Shown here: positions 13,980 through 26,138 of the stretch, one piece after another
How positions within the stretch are numbered: position 1 is the first letter of the stretch
Layout of the letters: each line of letters opens with the position of its first letter
The notes under the pieces: model-generated
What the model was told of the DNA's origin: nothing
Database searches by the model: none
The model's input: the letters and a program-made list of their open reading frames with translations, nothing else
Assembly: GCF_020184175.1 (NCBI RefSeq)
Contig: NC_065532.1
Location: forward strand, 18,848,001 to 18,912,000
Reading direction: 5' to 3'
Source of the DNA: Aphis gossypii
Lineage: Eukaryota; Arthropoda; Insecta; Hemiptera; Aphididae
DNA: 64,000 nucleotides
Translations under genes and position numbers: made by a program

Positions 13980-16211
13980 TCCACAGTTTCTGATGACCCG
14001 AATGAGAATCTAGATTCGGTAAGTTTGAAGAAAGGAATTGAGAAAAAAATTACCTTTATAAAACGGAATGGACTTGAAAAATAACTACGATACTCTGATG
14101 ATCGTTGTTTATCTATGAAGAGTAAAGAGTAAAGACTAAAGACCCATATTATTATTATTCACTGTTAATGGAAAACAGTGTAACCAATACAATGCGAAGT
14201 AATACCGTGCAACAGCTGTTATTGGAGTGGCTAAAGATACTATCATATTATTATCTATAATCAGAATAATATAAAAGCCTCGAGTTCAATATTATTAAGC
14301 ATTAATTGTTATTACGATTTTGGGCTTCGGCAATTGGCATTTGCCAATTTGCCATTCCATTGGCACGTCAGGCGCCACGTCGACGCTGACAATTTCCTGT
14401 CGATCAGTCACAAATGCATTATATTAAAAAAGTACAAAATTAAAAGAAAAGGGATTCGGTAATAACACGGCCGCCGAAGCGATACGAATAATCATGTAAA
14501 CATAGTAAACAATAATCACCCGGCATCATGCGGATGCAGACTATCGGACTATTCGGACTGCAAAAAGCAATACGTTATAACAATAAGTACATTTTATGAC
14601 TAATGACTTTCCTATGTTAATTTTTGGTGATAAAACTTGTACGTGTTAATGTTTATAATTTTATCCTTCTATAGTTCTATATTATGGTATTAAGTTTAAT
14701 AGTAATCTAAATTGGGTACTGGTACAAATTTACATTCTATAATTTAATCGCACAAGCCGCTACTGTCAAATCTAGTTCTAAAAAGATGATAATGTGCTTG
14801 TGTGTCAACTTATATTCGTTCAGTACGTTGTTTCTTATCACAGACTTCAACAACTCTATAGATGAAACTATAGTTGATGACTTAAAAAATATAAATCTTT
14901 GATCTGATATATAATATTGTGTCGAATGAGACTTGTTTCATCGCTTGCTTCTTATTGTATTTCTACCAGATTATCAGTAAGTAAAATTTATTATATTAAT
15001 ATTTTACTTCAATATGTCATGTTAAATTGTACATACCAGACATTAAGTATTTTGCTTAATGTTATTATCAAAATCTTCTCCGATTCCCCTATTTGGTATT
15101 TATCAGGAATAAATATACCACATCAAATGTAAAAATGTTTTAATTATTACCATTTAATCTGAGTCCCTAGCAATTAAATATCTATAATTTGATATTTTAC
15201 TTTATTTTATTTTGGTTTAATATTAAATTATTATCATATTGAACGGTGGTGGCCGTTGCTTGTTAGAGTAATATAAGTAATAATAATAAAGTATATTGTA
15301 AAAATATACTATGTACACAAGTGTCAAGTATGTATCATATTTATGTAACTTAAAGCATTAAACCCTGTTAGTTGTATTTAAATAAGCTAAATAAGTAGGT
15401 ATAAATACGATTATACAAATATCTCTATTAATGTATGCGTTTTTTTTGTAAATTAAAAATTAACCTGACCTAACCTATTGTATACGTTTTTCTTCTCACC
15501 AAAAATGTGTTCATCACACCACTGCCTAGCTGAATATTAAATTATGTCAATAATCAATATTAACTTGCAGATCTGATTCAGGATTTTCAACTAACCTTAA
15601 ATAGAAATTAAACATACAACTGTCGTATTCTCCGATTACTCGGACGTATACCAAAATAAAGTAAAACCAAAAATGATGTGAAATACTTTATTTGAACGCG
15701 ACGTCCAGTGTTGATCGAGTCACACGATCACCACCACTGACCCCCTTGCTGCCTTAACCATATCTCTTATATACTAAATTTACAATTGAGTAACTATCGA
15801 TTGTTACATCTTTCTCTTACTATACTAATTACATTTCATACACCTTAACTTACGTACTTATTATTTTAACCCGATTAATAACAAATTTTATTTACATTTC
15901 TTACTACCATGTTTTGATTACTATGCTAACTAAAATATAAAAGTTTATCAACACTATATTTCACAATTGTTATCTTAACCTATTTAAATTCTTTTTTTCT
16001 ATTATTGCTTAATAATTATGGAAATTCATTAAATCATAATACAACACTACCAACTTCTTATTTTTTATCACTATGGTTAAAATTTAAAAAAATATTATGT
16101 TAGTTTCAAATATTTAATGATGATATTGATTATTTGTTTAAGAGCTGAAGATACTCCATAAATAACAATTATAAAATATTTGTAGTCGAGGTTCATTGTA
16201 GTAAGGTATAG
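13980..16211. other. divergent intergenic region between VhaSFD and the NACHT gene
   Basis: About 2.2 kb separating two genes transcribed away from each other, so promoters for both should lie here. A relatively GC-rich patch at 14330-14580 holds short self-complementary words around ttggcatttgccaa. A second richer patch at 15640-15750 resembles the edge of a decayed transposon but has no partner end that I can find. No convincing coding exon or RNA gene is visible. Confidence 0.5.
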
Positions 16212-19200
16212 ATGTATAGTCATGAAGTTTCAGAAATGGCAGAATCTGAACTACTCAGGAATTCAAATGCAGCACGGCCAGTTAAAAGAAGAGAGAATGG
16301 TAATATTTTAAACAAATTTTTATCTAAAATAAAATAATTTTACAATACTTAATATTATTTAAAATTAGGTACTTACCTAGAGTATTAAATCTTAAAACTT
16401 ACCAAAATGTTTACTCATATAATATTTGAATGTTCTATTATTTTCAGATATTGATGAACTACCAGTTGTATTTGATGTTGATGAAAACCCTAAACCAAGG
16501 CCATCAAGTATAAAAAAAATAAAAGTTCCAACTACCAGTAATACACCACAGAGTTCAGATGTACAGAAATACAGAATACCTACAGGCCTACAGAGATCAT
16601 ATCATGGAGTTGCTTACCAAGTGCAGTGGATGATGGTAGTTGCACTCGAAGCTCAGGCGAGAACAAAAGATGAAAGTGGTACTTTTGAATTTAAAACAAA
16701 AGATTTTAAAACAGAAGACCCTGATGCTGGAAAGTTTGATGATTTGGTTTGGAGATATGAAACTGATCAGCCAAATTTATATGAGTGTAATTTTTTACAA
16801 GCCAAACATATATTAAATAAAGAAAAAAAAATTACTCTTGAACAGTTACTCGGACCCAAACAAAAAAAAAACTCCCTAAACTCAAATAAAAAAGACAAAC
16901 GTCCATTTGCCTTAGAAAAATACTTTCTTTCATACAGAGATGAATTAAAGATAAAATATATTCAAAATGGTAAAATAAATAAACTAATTATTGCTACAAA
17001 TATTGATTTTGATGATGATCTGAAAAGTAGTTTTGATCAACTACAAGATGATATTCCAATCTTAGATTTTATACAAAAAGAGACTGGAAATTTGAAATTT
17101 AAAAAAGGTAATTTTCCTCATCAGAAAATAATAAAGGAGCAACTAAAAAATACTTATGATTTAATTAAGATAGCAATGGATTTGGGAAAGTGTGTACTAA
17201 CCAATGAACCTTTAAAAAAAGATAGCACTCTTATCAGCTATTGGAGTGTTTTAGAAAAAAATAGAGTAATTGAACCTTCTAGAAAATTTCATTCTCATTT
17301 TATCAAAAATCATCAAAATTTGTCTAAAGAAGCAAAACAACTGAGAGTGGCTTTTTTTCAAGAAGCATTTACTAATACGAGAGAGTCTTTAGGTTTTAAT
17401 GTTAATTATGAAATATCTAACCCTAAAGAACTTGCTGAACAAATTGCCTCAAAAATTATTCAATCATATAAGGATTCCAAAAATAATGTTACTATTTATA
17501 CATCACAAAAAGTACAAGATAATTGTATTAATGATCTGGCAGGGTATGTTCTCATTGAGAAAAATGGTGGAGTGCGATTCAATTCTAAGTTTTGGGCATT
17601 AAAAGATAATGAACTACCAAGTGATAGTTTAAAAACTTTTAGAGACGAGCTAAAATTTCAATTCGAATCTCAAATTAAAAATACAAAAAGTCATAAATTA
17701 AAAACTTTAAAAAAAGAACAATTAGATGTCATTATTAATAAATTCAAAGAATATGAGTTTAATATTGGCAATAAAGATAATTTTAAGACCTGTAAAGAAA
17801 TGTTAGGAGATAAAGATTCTTTTTGGATAAGTGTAGCAAACTTTGAATTTAATGATTTTGAACGACCTAACCTTGATCAATCATTTTCTAAATTACCAAG
17901 TCATGAATTAAAGGACATAGAAAAAGATATAAACAATTTTTTTAATCAATTAGTATTTGTAACTAATTGTTCTCAAGAGATGTTAAATGAATTTATCAAA
18001 AAAAAATGTTCTTGGTTTGTAGGATTTGAAACTGATTACGTTGCGTTTGAGTTTCAATCCAAAATAGCTGATGCTTTAAACTTTAAAGCAAAAGAATTTA
18101 TTTCAACAGCTGAAGATGTTTCACAATTTTTTGATAATGCTAAACAACAAATTGCTCGACTAATACTTATTGGTCCTAGTTTAGTATACCGTGCAGAAAT
18201 TAAAAAATATGATATAATTTTTAAAGAAAATGCAATGGTATTGAAGTTATGTGAATTTTTAACTTATCAATCCAAAAAACAAATTTTTCATATTGTTAAT
18301 AAGGAAAGTAAATTAAGTTCTATTAAAGTACTTCAAATGTTGGAATGTATGCATGAATATCAAAAGGATGGTAGTTATATTTTTATTAGATTAATCTCTC
18401 TATTACATTTACAAGATTGCGTAATAAAGGCATTTGAATCAAAAATATCAAACAATTTGCTTGTCATTGAATGTGAAATTGTTAAGATAAATTTACAAAA
18501 ATTGTTCTATCAATTATTGCAAATAATGAAGTCCAATAATAAAAAAAAAATTATTTTTATTGCCCAAGAAAATGATCCTCTAGCTGGTAAATTTAAAAAT
18601 AATTTTTCTAATTATGATTGGTATAATGATGAAAGAAATAATTTAATTGATCTTACTTATGATTCTCAAAAAAAACTTCTGAAAAAAGGAAAAGCCATAT
18701 TTCAAGGAAAGAAAGTAAGTTTAGATCCATTAATAGACAATGAGTCAAAACTGCTAATAAATGGAGAAATATTATGTAAGATTATTAATAATGAGATGAT
18801 AGAGATAGGAAAAGCAATTACAGATTCTATATATGATGATGTTAAGGATTATTATATTGACCGAACATTTCATCGGAAAGTTAAAATTAGGAAAGATTAT
18901 AAAAACAAAAAAATTAAGTTTCTTGAGACCAAAAGCAGTGAAATAAATGAGCAAGAGCTTGTACTATATAATGATATATTATTAATTTCTAATACATGTG
19001 AGATTTTTAAAGAATTATGTACTAAGTACAAACAACATAATATTCATTGGGTCATAAATGAAACTAATGATTTGATATGGAACCAATCTTATGGTTCTTT
19101 ATCTTCATTACGCAAGATTTTAGATACATATGAACAAAGTGTTCAAGAGTATAAACCAGAGAAAATTACAGATATCACAGACAGAGTAATCATTCTTACT

Positions 19201-22200
19201 GCTGAACCTGGTATGGGTAAGTCTTTTGTATTGAATTATTTAGTACTAAAGACAAAAGAATCAGACCCTTCTTTATGGGTTATACGGATTAACTTAATTG
19301 ATTGTTCAACTGAATTAGAAAGAGAAATAGAGAAGAACAAAAAAATTGACGAAGCAGACGCTATAAGATTCTTATACAAAGTTGTAGGGTTTAAACTCCT
19401 TAATAAAAAAACAAAAGAAAAGATGATAGAAAAAATTCTAAGTGCTATAAACATACAAGATGGTAAAATAGGTATGAAATTTCACGGAGAAGAAATTCAT
19501 GTTTCAAACTTGTTAGAAATAAGACTATTTAATAACTTTTATAATCAGGGAAGGATTATTTTGCTGTTTGATGGATTTGATGAGATTTGTCCTGACTATG
19601 AAGAAAAAACTATTGAGTTACTGCAAACTTTAAAAAACACCAAAGTTAAAAAGCTATGGATAACAAGTCGTTATGCTACTAGTGTAACACTAGAAGATAA
19701 ACTTAGTGTATTTTCATATTCATTAAAGCCTTTCCTTGCAGAAGAACAGAATAGTTTTTTTAGAAAATTTTGGAAAGCAGAGTTGGATTTCCGTGAATTA
19801 GACGAGCAACGGGCACTGGTTTTTATTAACGAATTACAAGATAAGCTCCCTGAATCCATAGATTTTATGAGTATACCACTACACGCCTATATGATTGCTG
19901 AAGTTTTTAAAGACGCGTTTAAGGATTTTCATGATTCTAAGGAGCAAAATATGTCTGATGAATGTAAACAGAAAATTGAAAAGCAAGACTTGGTTACTTT
20001 ATATGATAAGTTTTTTTATATTAAATTTCGTAAAATTCGCTTTGGAGAAAAGAAGTCTGAGATTAACAACTCTGAGATAGACATGAAGAATATGATTAAA
20101 GGAGTATACGAAAACTCTATAAAAAATCATAGAATATTAGGTTTGTATGCAATATTTAACCATAACGAAGTAGAGAAATTAGTTTCTCCAGAAGAAAGAA
20201 AAGAGGCATCTAAGTTTATGAACAATGTAAAATTATGTAACGAAAAAACAGGTATTATTGAACAAGTTGTTAATAATAAGCCTAGTTTCGTTCATCGTAC
20301 TTTTGCTGAATATTTTGTTTCTAGTTATTTTTGGGAAAAATTTAAATCAGTTGAAAAAGATTTCGAGAACTGTATTGAAAAATTTATTATTAATAACCTA
20401 ATTAAGGACAATAGGATACAAATTTCTCGGTTTCTTCAATTAGAAGCAAAAAAAGATTTCGAAAGTAATATCAATTTACCTTTTATGCAGGATAAGCTGA
20501 GAATCCTATTTATCAAACTTCTTGATCAAACAAAACAATATGATAAACAATCCACTAAACTGTTATTTGGAATAATTGAATTTTCTAATTTGAAACACGA
20601 TGATTATCTAGACGTTGAGGGAAATGATCGACTAAAATTATTATGTTTATCAGCTGAAATGGGGTACATAAAACTTGCCAATGGTATAGGAACAAAACTT
20701 ACTGAAACATATTTAAAAAATTGTTTAAACCGTGATAAATGGTTTTTCAGTCCCTTATGGCTGGCGACTAAAAATGCTCACAAAAACGTTGTACAATTTC
20801 TTGTCGAAAAATTTTCTTATAGTGCTTATTGGAAGGATAAAGATAACGCAATTTTAATTAATCGTATAATTCAAAGGAGAAACTTTAAAGTTCTCAGGTC
20901 TTGTTTAAAATTCAATATACTTAATGGTAAACCTTATATTGATGAAAATAACAAAGAATCTTTGCCAATTTCTAAACTTCTTGATTCAAATGCCCCGCTA
21001 GATGTGGTAAAATTGTTGATAGAAAAAACAGATAGTGATCATTTTAAAGCAGTTCCCTCTAATTCTTACACTATGTTTCATATGATCATGTTTTCCCACA
21101 AATATGATAAGGAAATAACGGAGATACTTATAAAAAAAGGTTGTAATTTTAGTGAAGCTATAAATCTTTTGATTTTCGAATTTATCGGTTCGAGCCTTTG
21201 TCATCCTATTCAATCACGGAGGTTGGCTTATTATAATAACTCTTCTTTTTGTACTGAACAAGAATTTTTGAGTTTATTTGAAAAAATCGAACTGTTACTA
21301 AAATGTGGTATAGGATATAATTGTTTAAATTGTAATAACAGTTATGTAACAACACTACAATATGCCGAGCAAATATACTACATACATAAGCTTTTAGAAG
21401 GAGTATATAAATTACACAAACAGAATAACGACAAAAGTAAGAGTCCAATTGATACGGTACTAAAATTAATTATCGATTGTATTAGTGGGTCTTCTGACTT
21501 TGAAAGTTATGACATTGATAAACCAAGTAATATAAATCTAATATTTAGTCGTAAATTCTATCATTATTCAGATGGTATTTGTGAAAATGTATCCCTACTA
21601 CCTTCTGAATTGTTACAAGAACTAGGTTTGAATGAGGAAATTAACACTAATCTTATAGAAGACAGTTTAAATGAATTACGTTCTTATATCAGTAATGCCG
21701 AAGAGGAAATTGATCAATTTAAAACGTATCGTGATAGCAAGATTTATAACGATATTTTAAATGGTTATGAAGAAATGTTTCAATACTCGTATAATCTATT
21801 TTCCAATGACGAAGAGAAAGAACGATTTAAATCTCTTAATCTGTTTGTAAGAAGATTGCTTAAACGGGTATTACATTTGTACATTTTCCAGGATTATGAA
21901 GTTGATGATGCATTAGAAGAGTTATCAGATGAAGTATTAAAATTCAGTAATATAATAGATTGGCAAAAAAAAAATGCACCTCTCAAAAAATCTATTAATA
22001 CTGAAAATATATTAAATATATTAGCTCTGAAAAGCATAGATACAAATGAAAACTTACAATATTTTGTATTAAAAATCCATGATTCTTACGGTATTTCATA
22101 TTTAAATACTGCTTGGTCGTATTTACATTTTATAGGTAAGGAAAGAATAATGGAAATATTAAAACTTATGTTCAAATACTCGGATCAATCATTAAAAGTA

Positions 22201-22578
22201 TTTGAATTACTAAAGAAACTCGATAGTTTTTATAAAACTCTTACTGAAGCTATTGAAAATCAAAATTATGAAGAGGTAAATAATATATTACAAGATATAA
22301 TACCGGATCATTTCATAAAGGCAATTATTAACGGTCAAGATGACAAATTTGGTTCACCATTACACTATGCTGCTTTTAAAGGTGATATAATTACCACCCA
22401 AATTCTTTTAAAATATGGAGTAAATCCTAATCTTAAACTAATGGAAAATAGTGAACTATTATGTACTACTGAAAAATATGATCTAATTGATAAGACTTCA
22501 TTAGATTTAGCAACGAAATATGGTCACGAAGAAGTTGCTAAGATTTTATTAAGTCACGGTGCTGATGCTAACACTTAA
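16212..22578 (+). CDS. nuclease-like / NACHT ATPase / ankyrin-repeat protein
   Basis: Two exons, 16212-16299 and 16448-22578, encode 2072 residues. The donor is G|GTAATA, the acceptor TTTTCAG|AT, and an in-frame TAG directly precedes the start. Residues 81-87 (YHGVAYQ), 126-128 (FDD), 147-150 (QAKH), 183-188 (FALEKY) and 209-214 (LIIATN) match the order expected of DUF4297/Cap4-type PD-(D/E)xK nuclease domains. D127/D128 and QxK (147-149) are the candidate metal ligands. Residues 250-930 are lysine-rich and unassigned. The NACHT/STAND core has Walker A AEPGMGKS (948-955), Walker B LLFDGFDE (1068-1075), a sensor LWITSRY (1099-1105), and FVHRTFAEYF (1310-1319), typical of the winged-helix and following region. 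Ankyrin-like repeats lie near 1463-1500, with clear ones at 1998-2030 (SPLHYAAFKGD) and 2046-2072 (TSLDLATKYGH, ending HGADANT). KRR and KKIK clusters near the N-terminus could be nuclear localisation signals. Codon use is as AT-rich as the surroundings. The gene model and ATPase are firm; the nuclease fold is inferred from motifs. Confidence 0.88.
16300..16447 (+). other. sole intron of the NACHT gene
   Basis: A 148-bp intron with a GTAATA donor and a TATTATTTTCAG acceptor. It joins a 29-codon first exon, phase 1, to the 6.1-kb second exon. Reading straight through from the ATG at 16426 would instead give a spurious start (MNVLLF..) that runs across the acceptor. The spliced start is preferred because exon 1 is open, ends at a good donor and keeps the frame. 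Confidence 0.8.
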
Positions 22579-22637
22579 GACTAATGGGGAAGAACACCAT
22601 TTTGTACTTAGGTTTATAAAGATTTATCAAAAATGAA

Positions 22638-22643
22638 AATAAA
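22638..22643 (+). terminator. candidate polyadenylation signal of the NACHT gene
   Basis: AATAAA about 60 bases past the stop codon. It is the first canonical hexamer downstream and plausibly placed, but AATAAA is common by chance in this composition. Confidence 0.4.
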
Positions 22644-24252
22644 TTCTGTTAGAGAAAAAAGCAAATTCTGCTGTTTATCTCTTTCCTACACAACAATTTT
22701 GGTAAATGAATACCATACTTACATCATAGGCAGAAATCGGGGGGACTAAGCCCTCAGAAATTTAAGGTACAGCTACTTAGTACATTACTAAAGTATAATG
22801 AGCATATATTGCTCAGTCCTCTCCACAGTAATTTCATCAAATTTCTACTTATGGACTTGCTATACCAATTGAAATTTTCAAAAACAACTTTTAATCATAG
22901 TAAAATTAACTTGTTTTAAGCTTAAAAATATTTTTTAAAAACATCCAATTCTTTTTTGTTTGGATTCTGTGGTGGTGGGATGACCTATGACACACTATGC
23001 ATGAAAAGGGCATACACCTAAAATAATAAAAATCTTAAAAAAAATGTTATAGTTAAATAAATCATATTTTTTTAAATATTGTGAAATTCAACAAAACAAT
23101 TCCTTATCATTCCTAAGCATAAAAGAACTTTATAAATTGTACATATCCATTTGGGTCTTCTCTTTTGAATTGTAACTGTTGCACCTTCTCCTCTTTGACC
23201 TTAATAGCTGATGAGCTGACTGTACCATTCCAACCTAACAATTATAGTCAAAATTCTCCAACTAACAGTGTAGGTAGTGGAATTAGTTAATATATTTCAT
23301 ATTTATTTTCATGTACAATTGTTGATATGTTTGATGTATATTTAAATAAGTTAATAAAATAATATTATATAAGAAACAACCTAGAACTTAATGTATCATA
23401 TTTATATTATAAATAGTTAAATTTAACTATTTCAATTTATGTTAAATTTTATTCAAAAATGTACTATCTATTTGATAAATATCTCATTGCAACTAATTTA
23501 AAAATTGTACGTTACTGACCATCTTATAATTAATTTTTTAATGGGTATTTATTGTCTATCAAAAAATAAATAAACAAGTATACAAAAAAATTTTAAATAT
23601 TCTTATTTAGGCTGTAATTTTAAGAATTTTCATGGATTATTAATTATTATTAAATAATACTAGTGACCTACACCCTATGTAATATACCAGTGTACCTATA
23701 TTATAATCTAGTCTGTTTATTTATCTATTCCATTTTTGATGTACTTCTTTATATTATATTTATTTATTGCAATTTTTGTTTTAATTACTATAGTTCTAAT
23801 TAACAATTAGTTCTACAGGTATGTCTATTTATGTTTTTGTATTATAGTCAGACGTGATACAATTTTTACGAAATATCTAAAATATTATAAAATTTATAAA
23901 TGTATACCAACTTGGCTCTTAATAGTACTCCAGTACTCCACCATCACCGATAATAGATTATCCTCAGTGGTGAGACGAACCATCTAACCATGTTATATAT
24001 ATATAATCATTGATTACTTATTGAAATTGTATTTTTCTTTTGGCCAATAAATATTATTATTATTATTATAATTACAAAATAAAACTTATTTACGCTATGA
24101 CTATAATAGACCTTATATAATATTTTATACTCAGAGTAAAACTTATAAGGACTATGACAATGGCCGATAATGTTACCGCTTATAGTAAGGGACATGAAAA
24201 CTGGCATATAACCTCTGAGATCATAGTGGTAGAATCGTCTAATACTCAAATG

Positions 24253-24754
24253 CAGGGGTCGGCAAGTAAATTCTATTGGAGTCCTAAAATTTAAAATAAT
24301 TAAACAATGAGGTCCAGTGAAAAAAATCTTTTTCAAATGTTTTTATTTGAAAAATAGCACTATACAAATAAAAATAATTATCTAGTTATTATAATTAATT
24401 TAAATTAAAAAATTACAATATTAGGTAAATAATAATGATTTACCAGGTAATTCTTTTTCTTAGCCAGTTTTTTGAAATCAAAAACTCGCGGAGAACACCT
24501 TAGGCGCAAAGTATCCTCGAGGCGAGAATCCATTAATTTTACATTTATGAAATCGTAATAGAACCGATAATCAGGTACCTATCCGATAAAATATTTTCAA
24601 TAACTACGATTCAACTATTATAATTTGGGTTTAAAAATGAAATGAAATATACATTTTCTATCAACAATAATAATACAATAACATGATAGGTACGTCAATA
24701 ATATTAATGGGTACAGAGTTATGCCTTCCGCGGTCTGCCAGTTGCCGACCCTTG
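24253..24754. mobile_element. hAT-type non-autonomous element (502 bp)
   Basis: The ends are CAGGGGTCGGCAA on the left and, in reverse, CAAGGGTCGGCAA on the right, one mismatch in 13. Flanking octamers ctcaaatg and ctctaatg agree at 7 of 8 positions, as an aged hAT target-site duplication would. There is no transposase frame. Confidence 0.8.
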
Positions 24755-25188
24755 CTCTAATGTGTTTTCAAACCTTTAAAAACTATAGACACGTAAATTA
24801 AAAAAACATATTTTCAACCCCACACAAAACGTATAGGAATATAGCAATTGCAAAAGTTTATAACGTGAAATCTGAAAAATCAAAAATGGAACTTTAATTC
24901 GTTAATAACGTGTACAATACACATATTTTATGCTGTACCTACACGCGAAGGACACCGCAGATTTAGTAACGTGGTCTGTAGACTGTATTTAGGGCGAAGG
25001 TAGCAGTATAACAAAATTCACACACCAGTTTTCATGTCCTCGACTAATTTTGAAATTGCCTACGATAATACAAATGTTTTTAGCTTCTCTCTTATATTCA
25101 TTTATATTAAGAACCACTTATATTTATATAATATTTATGTTAATGTTAAATTATAAGTGTTAAAAAAAATTATTGATTGTAAACTGAT

Positions 25189-25269
25189 ATGCGTGTGCAA
25201 CTCCTACGTACGACTGATCTAAGGAATTTGCTGAATAAACCCTTTAAACCGGACGACCAGATCGTATAG
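25189..25269 (+). pseudogene. short coding-like island, unassigned
   Basis: An ATG-led run of 26 codons ending in TAG, beginning MRVQLLRTTDLRNLL and ending KPDDQIV. It is GC-richer than its surroundings and protein-like in composition. I do not recognise it. It may be an exon or retro-copy fragment related to the island 400 bases downstream, or chance. Confidence 0.25.
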
Positions 25270-25650
25270 CGAGGACACACACACACATAATAGCCAATAG
25301 GCAGTCTTAAAATAGCGCTTTTCAGGGACAGTCTTTTCCCTTTCAGAGTAGGCATTTTCATAAATTTAACAGATATAATTTAATAAAGAATTTTGTGCCA
25401 AAGTAATTTAATCTCTATTATTTGTTGCGGATTCTCTAAGTGGTACGCGTTCCATAGAAGTTTAATACTTTGATAAATTATAATGCTTTATATTATACCT
25501 ATATATAATGTCTTATTTTGATCTTTTGTTTATTAGTTTTTGATAATATCTAGTAGGTGCCATTCTATAATATACATACACATTATTTTTCATTTTTTAA
25601 TATCATCAAATTTACATAGAATTTATACACCTCTCGATGTACCTATGTAG

Positions 25651-25776
25651 TATAATATTCAACGGGTGGTATCGCAAAGTCGGACACTGGTGCTCCGAGA
25701 TATGTACAACCCCGACCAGTTTTCGTCTGACGAGTGGGTCAACTTAGCTGAAAAGAGTATCCAGAACATTGTGTAA
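25651..25776 (+). pseudogene. coding-like island, unassigned
   Basis: A 41-codon open stretch plus a TAA stop, preceded directly by an in-frame TAG. It contains SRTLVLRDMYNPDQFSSDEW followed by VNLAEKSIQNIV. Base composition is markedly richer in GC than the flanks and codons look protein-like, so it probably derives from a real gene: a last exon with acceptor TATGTAG, or a retro-copy fragment. I cannot name the family. Confidence 0.4.
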
Positions 25777-26112
25777 TATTACTTAATTAATTCAGTGGTG
25801 CGTACGAAAAAATAGAGATGCATCGTTGTGTCAAATTTTTAAGTGGTAATGTTAATCTTTGTACCAGATAGCAACGCTTTTTACAATCTGTGACAGTAAA
25901 ACTTACTTATTGAATAAGTAAATTTTAAGAATAAATATATTATACTGTTAAGTAATGGTAATTATTAATTTATCGATATGAAATGATGGAAAATTTTAGG
26001 ATTTTCAAAAATAATGATAATATACTCGAAAATATTGTCAACCTAATTTTGTTATTACTCATGTAAGAGAACGTCTCACTCGCATGCGAAATCTGTCTTA
26101 TACACATGTAAC

Positions 26113-26138
26113 CACGAATTAAGATATCTTAATTCGTG
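26113..26138. repeat. perfect 26-bp palindrome
   Basis: Two 13-base arms, CACGAATTAAGAT and its exact reverse complement, meet with no spacer around the centre GATATC. The flanks are not part of the symmetry. Confidence 0.9.

Noticed and set aside
14917..15132. 71-codon plus-strand frame between VhaSFD and the NACHT gene
   Set aside because: Composition is that of translated AT-rich DNA, and there are no splice or start signals or recognisable motif.
16426..16447. ATG at 16426 as start of the NACHT gene
   Set aside because: The seven codons before DIDELP cross a strong TTTTCAG acceptor. The spliced model with exon 16212-16299 has an upstream in-frame stop and correct phase.
19236..21448. 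several minus-strand frames inside the NACHT exon
   Set aside because: These are shadows of the long plus-strand frame; none has domain features.
24007..24336. 109-codon minus-strand frame
   Set aside because: It runs across the left end of a hAT MITE and a TAA microsatellite; the peptide is low-complexity (I, F, Y) and has no domain.
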